Origin: an uncultured Lachnospiraceae bacterium
GTDB lineage: Bacteria; Bacillota; Clostridia; Lachnospirales; Lachnospiraceae
Length of the DNA stretch: 58,660 bases
Reading direction: 5' to 3'
Assembly: GCA_905233955.1 (NCBI GenBank)
Contig: CAJOFQ010000008.1
Coordinates: 1 to 58,660, forward strand
The notes beneath the pieces were generated by a model. The model saw only the letters and a list, made by a program, of their open reading frames with translations. It was not told the origin of the DNA and ran no database searches. The number at the start of each line of letters is the position of its first letter. Position 1 is the stretch's first letter. Shown in pieces: positions 44,582-51,267 of the stretch. The position numbers and the translations under genes were made by a program.

Positions 44582-44643
44582 ATATGAGTGTTGAACAGCA
44601 CATTGCACACAAAGTGTGCGTGCTGTGAATCATAAGTGAGGGG
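44582..44643 (+). repeat. 62-nt hairpin repeat, copy 2
   Basis: Same as 8271-8332 except T for C at 44637. Hairpin CAGCAC-ATT-GCACAC, AAA, GTGTGC-GTGCTG (44596-44625). Its 3' end GAGGGG supplies the ribosome site of the HIT gene at 44651. Confidence 0.85.
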
Positions 44644-44650
44644 GTGTTCT

Positions 44651-45106
44651 ATGAAAAAAGAAGATTGTATTTTTTGTAAGCTTGCGAATGGCGATATCCC
44701 TACCAATTCTATCTATGAGGATGATGATTTCAAGGTGATTCTGGATGCTTCGCCCGCCGCAAAGGGTCATGCACTGATCCTTCCCAAGGAGCATTTTGCA
44801 GACCTTTTTGAGATGGATGAAAAAACCGGATCGGCCTTACTGCCGCTGGCAGCGAAGGTAGGCGCTCATATCAAGTCCAGGCTCTCATGTGACGGGCTTA
44901 ATGTGGTCCAGAACAATGGAGCGGCAGCAGGGCAGAGCGTTTTTCATCTTCATGTGCATTTGATCCCGCGTTTTGAGGGTGATAATGTCATACGGGAGTG
45001 GAACCATTTGACGCTTACAGATGAAGAACAGGAGGCGATTAGAGAACAACTGAAGAGTGAATTAAGGGACTGCGATAATAATCAGTCCCAGAGGTTTAAG
45101 TGTTAA
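44651..45106 (+). CDS. HIT-family nucleotide-binding hydrolase
   Basis: 151-aa histidine-triad protein, probably hydrolysing adenosine 5'-phosphoramidate-type or dinucleoside substrates (HinT/Hit branch). Seen: a zinc-type CIFCKLANGDIPTN start, LDASPAAKGHALILPKEHF, and the catalytic HLHVHLIPR (H-x-H-x-H). Start ATG 44651 has GAGGGGG from the repeat upstream; the longer GRSM-type start at 44636 lies in the repeat and is less likely. The last codons overlap the leader of the PepSY gene. Confidence 0.94.
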   Translation: MKKEDCIFCKLANGDIPTNSIYEDDDFKVILDASPAAKGHALILPKEHFADLFEMDEKTGSALLPLAAKVGAHIKSRLSCDGLNVVQNNGAAAGQSVFHLHVHLIPRFEGDNVIREWNHLTLTDEEQEAIREQLKSELRDCDNNQSQRFKC

Positions 45107-45120
45107 GGAGGTTAACAACG

Positions 45121-45732
45121 ATGAAAAGAATTATGTCAATTAGAATTGCAGTCATAATGGTAGTTATGGCTATGGTTGCAGGTACATTTACAGGGATTGC
45201 CCTGCCTATGACGGCTTCACAGAGCCAGGCAGCCACCAACATTACATCTTCAAAGGCAAAAAGAATTGCCATGAGGAATGCCGGTGTCGGCAGCAGCAGT
45301 GTGGAGGGTATGGATGTGGACAAGACCTACAAGGATGGTAAGAATGTATACATGGTATACTTCTATGCTCATAAGTCTGGTCGTACCTACAATCACTATG
45401 CATACACCATCAGTGCCAGGACAGGCTCCATTATTAAGAAGAATGCCAAGACCTACACCGTAATCACCAAGAAGAGTGCCAGGAACAAGGCTCTGGATGA
45501 CGCTGATTTAGACAGAGACGATGTAACTGATATGAGTGTTGATCTGGACGAGGATGACGGCAAGCTCGTATACGAAGTATCATTTACAGAAAAAGTTAGC
45601 AAACGCAAATATTATTACTATGACGGTACATATTACTATGATGAGGACGATGATGGGTCCGAATATGAGTACACGATTAACGCCGTAACGGGTCACATTA
45701 TTGATTCCGACTCAGATGACGATGACGACTGA
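45121..45732 (+). CDS. Secreted PepSY-domain protein with acidic tail
   Basis: 203 aa. Signal peptide at about 1-38 (IAVIMVVMAMVAGTFTGIALPMTASQSQA). Two PepSY-like units follow: about 42-108 (SSKAKRIAMRNAGV ... TISARTGSIIKK) and about 115-195 (KSARNKALDDADLDRDD ... YTINAVTGHIID). Between them lies a Tyr/Asp run and the end is DSDSDDDDD. PepSY domains are thought to inhibit peptidases or bind ligands outside the cell. ATG 45121 has AAGGAGG nine bases upstream. Its end overlaps the next gene's start, giving coupling. Confidence 0.82.
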   Translation: MKRIMSIRIAVIMVVMAMVAGTFTGIALPMTASQSQAATNITSSKAKRIAMRNAGVGSSSVEGMDVDKTYKDGKNVYMVYFYAHKSGRTYNHYAYTISARTGSIIKKNAKTYTVITKKSARNKALDDADLDRDDVTDMSVDLDEDDGKLVYEVSFTEKVSKRKYYYYDGTYYYDEDDDGSEYEYTINAVTGHIIDSDSDDDDD

Positions 45733-46705
45733 GAATAATACCTACGATGGTCTGGCAAGGATGCTTGTCCTCAATGTCGGGGGCAGGGATAATGTCGTAT
45801 CGCTCACATACCGCGGTAAGGATCTGGTGTTTGTTCTCAGGGACGATGGCAATGCCAACAGCGGTATCATTGAAAGTCTGGATGGTATCAAAGCTGTTTC
45901 GCGCAGCAACGGAGAATACTGTATCAGTGTTGACGGGGATGCCCCGGCCATATACAGCAGTGTGTTAAAGGCAGGTAAAATGGAGGAGCTTGGTCTTATC
46001 AAGGACGAAGCTTCTTCAAGTGATGCCCCATCCGGTAAGCTTAGGCTGCTCATTGCGCCGATTGTAGTAGTAATCGTGGAGCTTCTGCTTAACCATGTTG
46101 TGGGAATGGATATCACCACCAGTTGTGTAATTGCTGTTGCTGCAGGTATTATATGCGGTGTCGGCGCTGTACTTTTGTCTAACCGTTCCAAGGCTTCGGG
46201 TGAACCCGCAAGCGCCTTGGGTAATGACAGTGCAAGGCGGCCGGATCATGAGATTCTGACAGCTCCTGTACGGGGAGAGACTATTCCCTTGAAGGATGTC
46301 TCGGACGATGCTTTTGCTTCTGAGGCTCTTGGCAAGGGTGTGGCGTTTATTCCTTCCGAGGGCAGGCTTTACGCTCCATGTGATGGGGTGATAGGTACAT
46401 TTTTTCCTACAGGTCATGCTATTGGAATTCATTCCGACAAGGGAGCGGAGATTCTTATGCATGTAGGCCTGGGGACTGTTAAGCTGGATGGCAGGGGTTT
46501 TACCCCCCACAAGAAGCAGGGTGACCATACCAGGTGCGGAGAGCTGCTATTAGAATTTGATATTGATCTGATTAAGGCAGAGGGTATGTCGATAGAGACG
46601 CCTATGATCATCTCCAATACAGACGATTACAAGCGATTATCCGTAATGGTTCAGGGACAGGTTGAGGAAAAAATGCCTGTTATAGAGGTGTTTACTGATG
46701 CTTGA
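45722..46705 (+). CDS. PTS IIB-like/IIA(Glc) protein without a IIC permease
   Basis: About 327 aa in the order IIB-like, two membrane helices, IIA(Glc). IIB-like part (about 8-90): ARMLVLNVGGRDNVVSL then YRGKDLVFVLRDD, where the catalytic Cys of IIB (normally HCATRLRF) is replaced by Arg, so it cannot pass phosphate to sugar. Two TM segments at about 110-128 and 135-153. IIA part (about 175-325): ALGKGVAFIPSEG, TGHAIGI (support His) and ILMHVGLGTVKLDG (phosphorylatable His), all intact. ATG 45722 or 45716 both overlap the PepSY gene end. It could be a signalling IIA or a phosphate reservoir; a IIC partner elsewhere would have to bring its own IIB. Confidence 0.82.
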   Translation: MTTENNTYDGLARMLVLNVGGRDNVVSLTYRGKDLVFVLRDDGNANSGIIESLDGIKAVSRSNGEYCISVDGDAPAIYSSVLKAGKMEELGLIKDEASSSDAPSGKLRLLIAPIVVVIVELLLNHVVGMDITTSCVIAVAAGIICGVGAVLLSNRSKASGEPASALGNDSARRPDHEILTAPVRGETIPLKDVSDDAFASEALGKGVAFIPSEGRLYAPCDGVIGTFFPTGHAIGIHSDKGAEILMHVGLGTVKLDGRGFTPHKKQGDHTRCGELLLEFDIDLIKAEGMSIETPMIISNTDDYKRLSVMVQGQVEEKMPVIEVFTDA

Positions 46706-47939
46706 CGGTAAGAATATACTGATAGGTGTATCAGGCAGCATAGCCGCTTATAAGACAGCTTCACTTGTCAGCATGTTAAAAAAACAGCATGCCAGCGTTA
46801 CAGTTATTATGACTGAGAATGCCACCAGATTTATTACTCCGGTCACCTTTGAGACTTTGACCGGTCGTAAATGTCTGGTGGATACTTTTGACCGCAATTT
46901 TGAGTTTTCTGTAGAGCATGTATCTATTGCAAAAAGCGCTGATATAGCCATGGTGGCGCCTGCATCAGCCAATGTTATCGGCAAGATGGCCTGCGGCATT
47001 GCGGATGATATGCTTACCACCACGCTTTTAGCCTGCAGATGTCCCGTTTTAGTGTCTCCTGCTATGAATACTGCTATGTATGAGAACGCTGCTGTCGAGG
47101 CTAATTTTGATACGCTTCGTAAGAGGGGAATCAGGATTATTGAGCCTGCAAGCGGATATCTGGCCTGTGGTGATGTTGGCGCCGGCAAGATGCCGGAACC
47201 GGAAGAGCTGTATTCCTGTATTGTGGAAGAGCTTGGTGCAGGCAGCAAGGGAGATTTGACATCAGAAAACCAGGTAAAATTATCTGATGACGGGGCTCTG
47301 ACCGGGAAAAAAGTCCTGATAACAGCCGGACCTACCCGAGAGGCTATTGATCCGGTGAGATTCATAACCAATCATTCCACAGGCAAGATGGGCTATGCCC
47401 TTGCCCAACAGGCGGCCTTGTTAAATGCTGATGTAACATTGGTTTCGGGACCGGTGAATCTTACGACGCCCCAAGCTGTGGAACGAATAGATGTTGTCTC
47501 GGCTGCACAGATGGCAGAGGCTGTAAAAAGTCGTGCCGGTGACAGTGACATTATCATATGCTGTGCCGCCGTGGCTGATATGCGTCCGGCTAATGTCGCG
47601 CCGGAAAAGCTGAAAAAAGCCGACATGAGCGGCAGTCTTGAATTGGAGCCCACAGAGGATATTCTTGGCTTTCTGGGTTCCCACAGGAGGGCAGACCAGG
47701 TGTTGGTGGGATTCTCCATGGAGACTGAGAATATGGTAGAAAACTCCCGCGCCAAGCTTACCCGGAAGGGTGCTGATATGATCATTGCCAATAATGTCAA
47801 GGTCGAGGGAGCCGGCTTCGGAACAGATACCAATATAATTACCATTATAACAGAAGCTTCGGCAGAGGAATTGCCATTGATGAGTAAGACTGACGCTGCA
47901 AGAATAATCCTTGACAGGATTGCCGGGTTACTTGAGTGA
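46698..47939 (+). CDS. coaBC: Bifunctional phosphopantothenoylcysteine decarboxylase/ phosphopantothenate-cysteine ligase
   Basis: 413-aa coenzyme A synthesis enzyme. CoaC half (1-190): LIGVSGSIAAYKTASLV, the active His in SVEHVSIA, VAPASANVIGKMACGIADDML (FMN), and PAMNTAMY with substrate-recognition Asn. CoaB half (about 205-410): VLITAGPTREAIDPVRFITN, STGKMGYALA, CCAAVADMRPANV, and the Lys of KKADM / GFSMET. All key motifs are present. It overlaps the PTS gene by 8 bp. The bidirectional terminator at 47955 ends this 10-kb co-directional run. Confidence 0.96.
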   Translation: MLDGKNILIGVSGSIAAYKTASLVSMLKKQHASVTVIMTENATRFITPVTFETLTGRKCLVDTFDRNFEFSVEHVSIAKSADIAMVAPASANVIGKMACGIADDMLTTTLLACRCPVLVSPAMNTAMYENAAVEANFDTLRKRGIRIIEPASGYLACGDVGAGKMPEPEELYSCIVEELGAGSKGDLTSENQVKLSDDGALTGKKVLITAGPTREAIDPVRFITNHSTGKMGYALAQQAALLNADVTLVSGPVNLTTPQAVERIDVVSAAQMAEAVKSRAGDSDIIICCAAVADMRPANVAPEKLKKADMSGSLELEPTEDILGFLGSHRRADQVLVGFSMETENMVENSRAKLTRKGADMIIANNVKVEGAGFGTDTNIITIITEASAEELPLMSKTDAARIILDRIAGLLE

Positions 47940-47954
47940 CAAAATTCTGAATAA

Positions 47955-47983
47955 AAAACACAGCCCGACTAAGGCTGTGTTTT
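47955..47983. terminator. Bidirectional terminator between coaBC and the FliD-like gene
   Basis: AAAACACAGCC / GGCTGTGTTTT, 11-bp perfect stem with 7-base loop, A-rich on one side and U-rich on the other. The stop of the convergent FliD-like gene lies in it. Confidence 0.9.
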
Positions 47984-49277
47984 ATAATGACTGATCTACT
48001 AAAAGTCCCGCGTAGCGGCTGGTCGCGTAAGGCGCCACAAAGCTGCGGCCGGGATTTTTATATTCTATGGGAACCTTATCTACATAATTGAGAGGATCGA
48101 TAGCCGTCTTGTCAGCCTGACGAGAAATCGCGTTTTTGAAGCGATTCAAAATGCCAAAAGCGCTTCCGGAGTCCTCACCGGACACGGCCCTGCCTATGGC
48201 ATCACGGTCAAGAGACAGCGTCTGGTCTTCATTGGAAATCACGCCAACTGATGACAATTCATCACTCATACTGCTGTACAACCTCGTCATCTCACCGAGA
48301 AGAGTGGTATTATTATGAGAAGAGGCGTACTGAGCACCGATCTGAACAAAGCCGTTAAAAGCCTCCACCAGATCATTCACAGAGTCAGCCATTGCTTCAG
48401 AGCTCGCCTTAAAGCCGATAGTGGCAGGCTCGTCATCAGGTGTAGTACTGTTCAGTGTAATGTCAAAGGCACGATTAATCGTAAAAGTATTAGAAAGCGA
48501 CTCGTGGGGCGTCCCGTTAAGCGTGAATGAAGAATTCGCCGCCGACTGCGTCACATCCGCAATGCCCAACAGCCCAAGTTCTGTCTGAGCGGTATCAGAG
48601 TGAATATCGAAAAGATAATCCTCGCCCTCAGCCAGACCTGTATGCTTGGAGGTGATCTCAAGCGCTGACTGAGTACCACCGCGGTCTATGATCTTAGCAG
48701 ACAGCCCTACATCAGAGGTGTTGATCAGGCGGGCGATCTTACGCTGAACATCCTGATTGGTATCGGAAGAACCAACATTGAACTGGAATTCATAGGAATT
48801 CTGTGTAGTATCCAGATCAAATGAATGGGTTCCCTCTTCAAAATCATGTCCTCTGGATTCCAGGAAGTTGCCGCGATTGATCTGCGGCCTTGCAAGACGC
48901 CTGACCCCAAGGGTAAAGCCGTCAACACTATTATCCGAATCGGATGCAGCCATGTACTCAACAGCTACTGCGGACTCGTTGGATGATGTCGCAACCTTCT
49001 TATGGAAGACGCTCTCGATGTCGTCACTCTCCGTCTGGAGGGATGAGACAAGATTCTGTGTGCGTCTGGCATTCTCCTTAAGATCTATAGCAAATTTAGT
49101 GACCTCAGTTCCGGTGCGAATCTTGTACAAGGGAGCGTCCTTGGTAGAATTCACAATCCGGTTATAGACATTCTTCAGATCACTCTTCTTATGGGAATCG
49201 AAGCGGCTATTACCCGCATACGGCTGATAAGTCGAGACATAGTAATTATACACATCACTATTCATGATTACTGCCAT
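47982..49277 (-). CDS. FliD-like flagellar filament-cap/hook-associated protein
   Basis: 431 aa. Helical ends and a beta-rich middle, the general plan of flagellar axial proteins: NSTKDAPLYKIRTGTEVTKF and a heptad-rich helix at about 60-100, D1/D2-type beta domain (about 115-270: FTLGVRRLARPQINRGNFL, EFQFNVGSSDTNQDVQRKIARLIN with the flagellin/FliD IN-type repeat), and a C-terminal helical D1 return (about 295-400: SEAMADSVNDLVEAFNGFV). No terminal Leu-rich D0 region as long as in true FliD. It is alone, with no other flagellar gene near. ATG 49277 has GGAGGGG. Gap 49278-49500 shows no gene. Confidence 0.7.
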   Translation of the reverse strand: MAVIMNSDVYNYYVSTYQPYAGNSRFDSHKKSDLKNVYNRIVNSTKDAPLYKIRTGTEVTKFAIDLKENARRTQNLVSSLQTESDDIESVFHKKVATSSNESAVAVEYMAASDSDNSVDGFTLGVRRLARPQINRGNFLESRGHDFEEGTHSFDLDTTQNSYEFQFNVGSSDTNQDVQRKIARLINTSDVGLSAKIIDRGGTQSALEITSKHTGLAEGEDYLFDIHSDTAQTELGLLGIADVTQSAANSSFTLNGTPHESLSNTFTINRAFDITLNSTTPDDEPATIGFKASSEAMADSVNDLVEAFNGFVQIGAQYASSHNNTTLLGEMTRLYSSMSDELSSVGVISNEDQTLSLDRDAIGRAVSGEDSGSAFGILNRFKNAISRQADKTAIDPLNYVDKVPIEYKNPGRSFVAPYATSRYAGLLVDQSL

Positions 49278-49501
49278 AGAACACCCCTCCTTCCTTCCCT
49301 GAGAGTAACGCCTAAATCAACGAAAAATAAGGTAAAAACCGGCGTCGGGGTATAATAAGTCCATTTACTCAGGTACATTATACTACGGATAAGTCAATTT
49401 GTCATCTACTAAATACACGAATTTGCAATATAGAATGACTAGATGTTGTGTTGTTACCCCAAATGCCCTATTTTTCAAGAAATACTTATATCCCAAAGTT
49501 C

Positions 49502-49690
49502 TTACACGCTCCAGTCCTCTACATTTAGCCCTTGAACTCTTGATGTGTAAACACCCGTCCTGGTCTTATCTGGATACTTGCTTTTCTTTGCTCCGTATTC
49601 CAATTCACCCAGCGTGACCACTGATATACATATATCCTTTCCCAAGTGTTGCTCAATCCTGGGGACTATCTTACAGTCGGGAGAATACAC
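49502..49690 (-). pseudogene. Broken PIN-domain toxin (VapC) remnant
   Basis: 62 codons from GTG 49690. Residues GKDICISVVTLGELEYGAKK match the conserved PIN-domain block of VapC toxins (SxITLAELEYG with the second acidic residue). The N-terminal part with the first active Asp (DTN) is missing: it is replaced where the frame meets the IS-type hairpin at 49686. The sequence after SKYPDKTR departs from the family too, so a second lesion is likely. No intact vapB is visible beside it. It is a dead toxin gene, probably interrupted by an IS605-type element. Confidence 0.55.
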
Positions 49691-49712
49691 CGTTCTTCCA
49701 GGGCGGGGTTGA
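49686..49712 (+). mobile_element. IS200/IS605-type end hairpin remnant
   Basis: Contains CTTCCAGGGCGGGGTTG (49695-49711), identical over 17 bases to the minus strand of 57994-58024. There the partner arm gives a full hairpin; here the other arm (ACCGTT) is decayed. Resembles the structured right ends of TnpB-bearing elements, but no transposase remains. Assignment to IS605 is inference. Confidence 0.4.
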
Positions 49713-49727
49713 ATTGTAAAAAAATTA

Positions 49728-49756
49728 TTGAATCAAGGCAAAATACAGGGTATAAT
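49728..49756 (+). promoter_or_regulatory. Promoter of the HExxH membrane protein
   Basis: TTGAAT (49728-49733), 17-base spacer, perfect TATAAT (49751-49756), 44 bp before the ATG. Confidence 0.7.
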
Positions 49757-49799
49757 CTTTGTTGCTGATTAAGAAAGCTTACGAAGAGGATTTTTAAAA

Positions 49800-50816
49800 A
49801 TGGATAACACTAAGACAAGCAGGATATCCGCGAAGATGATCATCATAGGTTGCGTTGTACTGTGTATTGCTCTGGCTCTTGGGTTAGTGTGGCTTTTTAG
49901 AGCCTACGATGATTATCTTGCTTTACAGGAAGAAAGGTCGCCTGAGATAGAAGCAAGCTGTGATGAAGATCATTTTCTGGAGGTGCTGGACGCCTATGAT
50001 CCTGATGGCTATTTCTTAGTTAAAACAGGGCTTGATAATGGCGATGATATAACACAATACTATGAGGATGTCAATCTGGCTGTAGATGTGCTGGGAACTA
50101 TCGTACACGAAGAATGTCACGAGTATTCCAGGATGGATGATGAGAATGACGAGAGACTCTACATGGGAGATGGTGATTCGATAGTTGTATCACACACTGA
50201 GATATATCCTACAGTTGAGATGGCTGCAACCATTCCGGAAGAATGCAAATCTTTCAGATATGAGAATTATATTGGAAGTCCGTCAGATATATTGGCGACC
50301 AATGTGGATGGCATATACGGACTTCTTAACGAATTCTGTGCTTATACCTGGGGTACTAATAATGACATCTGCCTGTATGACTATTATGACAAGGAAGGCC
50401 CGGACAATCAGTACACATGGGGTATCTGGCTCTCGCTTGCCTGCGGCAACAAGCTGGCTTATGCGGAGTTTAAATATTATATCCTGCACTATCTGTTATA
50501 TGCCCAGGAGAACTACCCTGCAGTTTATGATGGAATAATGGCTAATGACAATTTCCGTGAAGCATACCGGATATTGGAGGGTAAGTACGCCGAGATTGCC
50601 AAAAAGCAGGATGAATACACGGCGCAGATTATAAAAAAATTGGATACTCCCTTCAGCAAGGTGGAATACGAGCCGAATGTCCAGCTTCGAGTTACCAATA
50701 TTATTTCAAAGGCCAGTGATGTGACATCTTTGTCCTCTGGCGAATACGAAACCTTGTTAAAAGAGATAGCAAAGCCTGAGCATCAGCAGATCCACGACGC
50801 GCTTGTGGCGCAGTAG
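49800..50816 (+). CDS. Putative membrane-anchored zinc metallopeptidase (HExxH)
   Basis: 338 aa, not assigned to a named family. One N-terminal membrane anchor (about 13-34, MIIIGCVVLCIALALGLVWLF) and a large outside domain. It contains HEECH at residues 103-107, an exact HExxH zinc motif, and NEFCAY with Glu178 about 70 residues later, which could be the third ligand as in gluzincins. The stretches around both (VLGTIVHEECHEYS and GIYGLLNEFCAYTWG) look like active-site helices. C-terminal part (about 230-330) is helical. AAGAGGA precedes ATG 49800. No partner gene. A peptidase role is inferred from the motif only. Confidence 0.65.
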   Translation: MDNTKTSRISAKMIIIGCVVLCIALALGLVWLFRAYDDYLALQEERSPEIEASCDEDHFLEVLDAYDPDGYFLVKTGLDNGDDITQYYEDVNLAVDVLGTIVHEECHEYSRMDDENDERLYMGDGDSIVVSHTEIYPTVEMAATIPEECKSFRYENYIGSPSDILATNVDGIYGLLNEFCAYTWGTNNDICLYDYYDKEGPDNQYTWGIWLSLACGNKLAYAEFKYYILHYLLYAQENYPAVYDGIMANDNFREAYRILEGKYAEIAKKQDEYTAQIIKKLDTPFSKVEYEPNVQLRVTNIISKASDVTSLSSGEYETLLKEIAKPEHQQIHDALVAQ

Positions 50817-50820
50817 GTAG

Positions 50821-50849
50821 TTGACAAAATTGTTCAGGGGTTGTATCTT
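50821..50849 (+). promoter_or_regulatory. Promoter of a putative antitoxin RNA
   Basis: TTGACA (50821-50826), 17-base spacer, TATCTT (50844-50849); another -10 like TATACT lies at 50851. It points into the region that ends at the shared hairpin at 50902-50945. Confidence 0.5.
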
Positions 50850-50856
50850 ATATACT

Positions 50857-50946
50857 ATAAAAGGTGCCACCGTAGTAGACGGTTAGCCCGTGTTTTGATC
50901 AGAATGACCGCACACTATGGGTAAAAGAGGGCGGTCATTTTCTTTT
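50857..50946 (+). ncRNA. Putative antisense antitoxin RNA of a type I toxin-antitoxin locus
   Basis: A short transcript of about 90 nt is suggested by the promoter at 50821 and the terminator hairpin GAATGACCGC...GCGGTCATT (50902-50939) with TTTCTTTT. Its 5' part folds as ACCGT-AGTAG-ACGGT (50869-50883). Its 3' end overlaps the end of the convergent toxin frame at 50935, as in Fst/Lpt-type loci that share a bidirectional terminator. No expression data; the call is from layout. Confidence 0.5.
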
Positions 50947-51021
50947 GCCTATAATATAAGCAAGCGTTGCAACTGCAGTGAGCATAATCACAAATTGGAT
51001 TAGATCAGTCCAAGTCACCAT
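50935..51021 (-). CDS. Small hydrophobic toxin-like peptide (28 aa, type I TA candidate)
   Basis: 28 codons from ATG 51021 (MVTWTDLIQFVIMLTAVATL, then AYIIGKRK), with AGGGG six bases upstream; an ATG two codons earlier would put the ribosome site directly in front of it. A single membrane helix of about 18 residues and a lysine-rich C-terminus are the pattern of holin-like type I toxins (Fst, TxpA, Lpt groups). Too short for most gene finders. It converges on the putative antitoxin RNA and shares its terminator. A small membrane protein of other function is possible. Confidence 0.6.
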   Translation of the reverse strand: MVTWTDLIQFVIMLTAVATLAYIIGKRK

Positions 51022-51170
51022 ACGCATCCCCTAATTAACAATTTTTTATATTCGTAAACGAATGTATAAATTTGGGGGCTGAAAATTTAAAAAAAGTTGC
51101 AAAAAATCTTCCGGTGCTTTGTTCAAAAGCACGATTAATCCCAAAATATTTTAACTTTTCGTAAATCGTC

Positions 51171-51200
51171 TTGACAAAACAAGAATAAGGGTGTTAGTAT
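51171..51200 (+). promoter_or_regulatory. Promoter of the LRR_5 surface protein
   Basis: TTGACA (51171-51176), 18-base spacer, TAGTAT (51195-51200); leader about 60 nt. Between 51030 and 51170 no other gene is seen. Confidence 0.65.
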
Positions 51201-51267
51201 GCAACATGAGTGTTGCAGTTTACTTTTATTGTTACTTGTTTAAGTCGAAAGGAGGATTTACGCAAAA

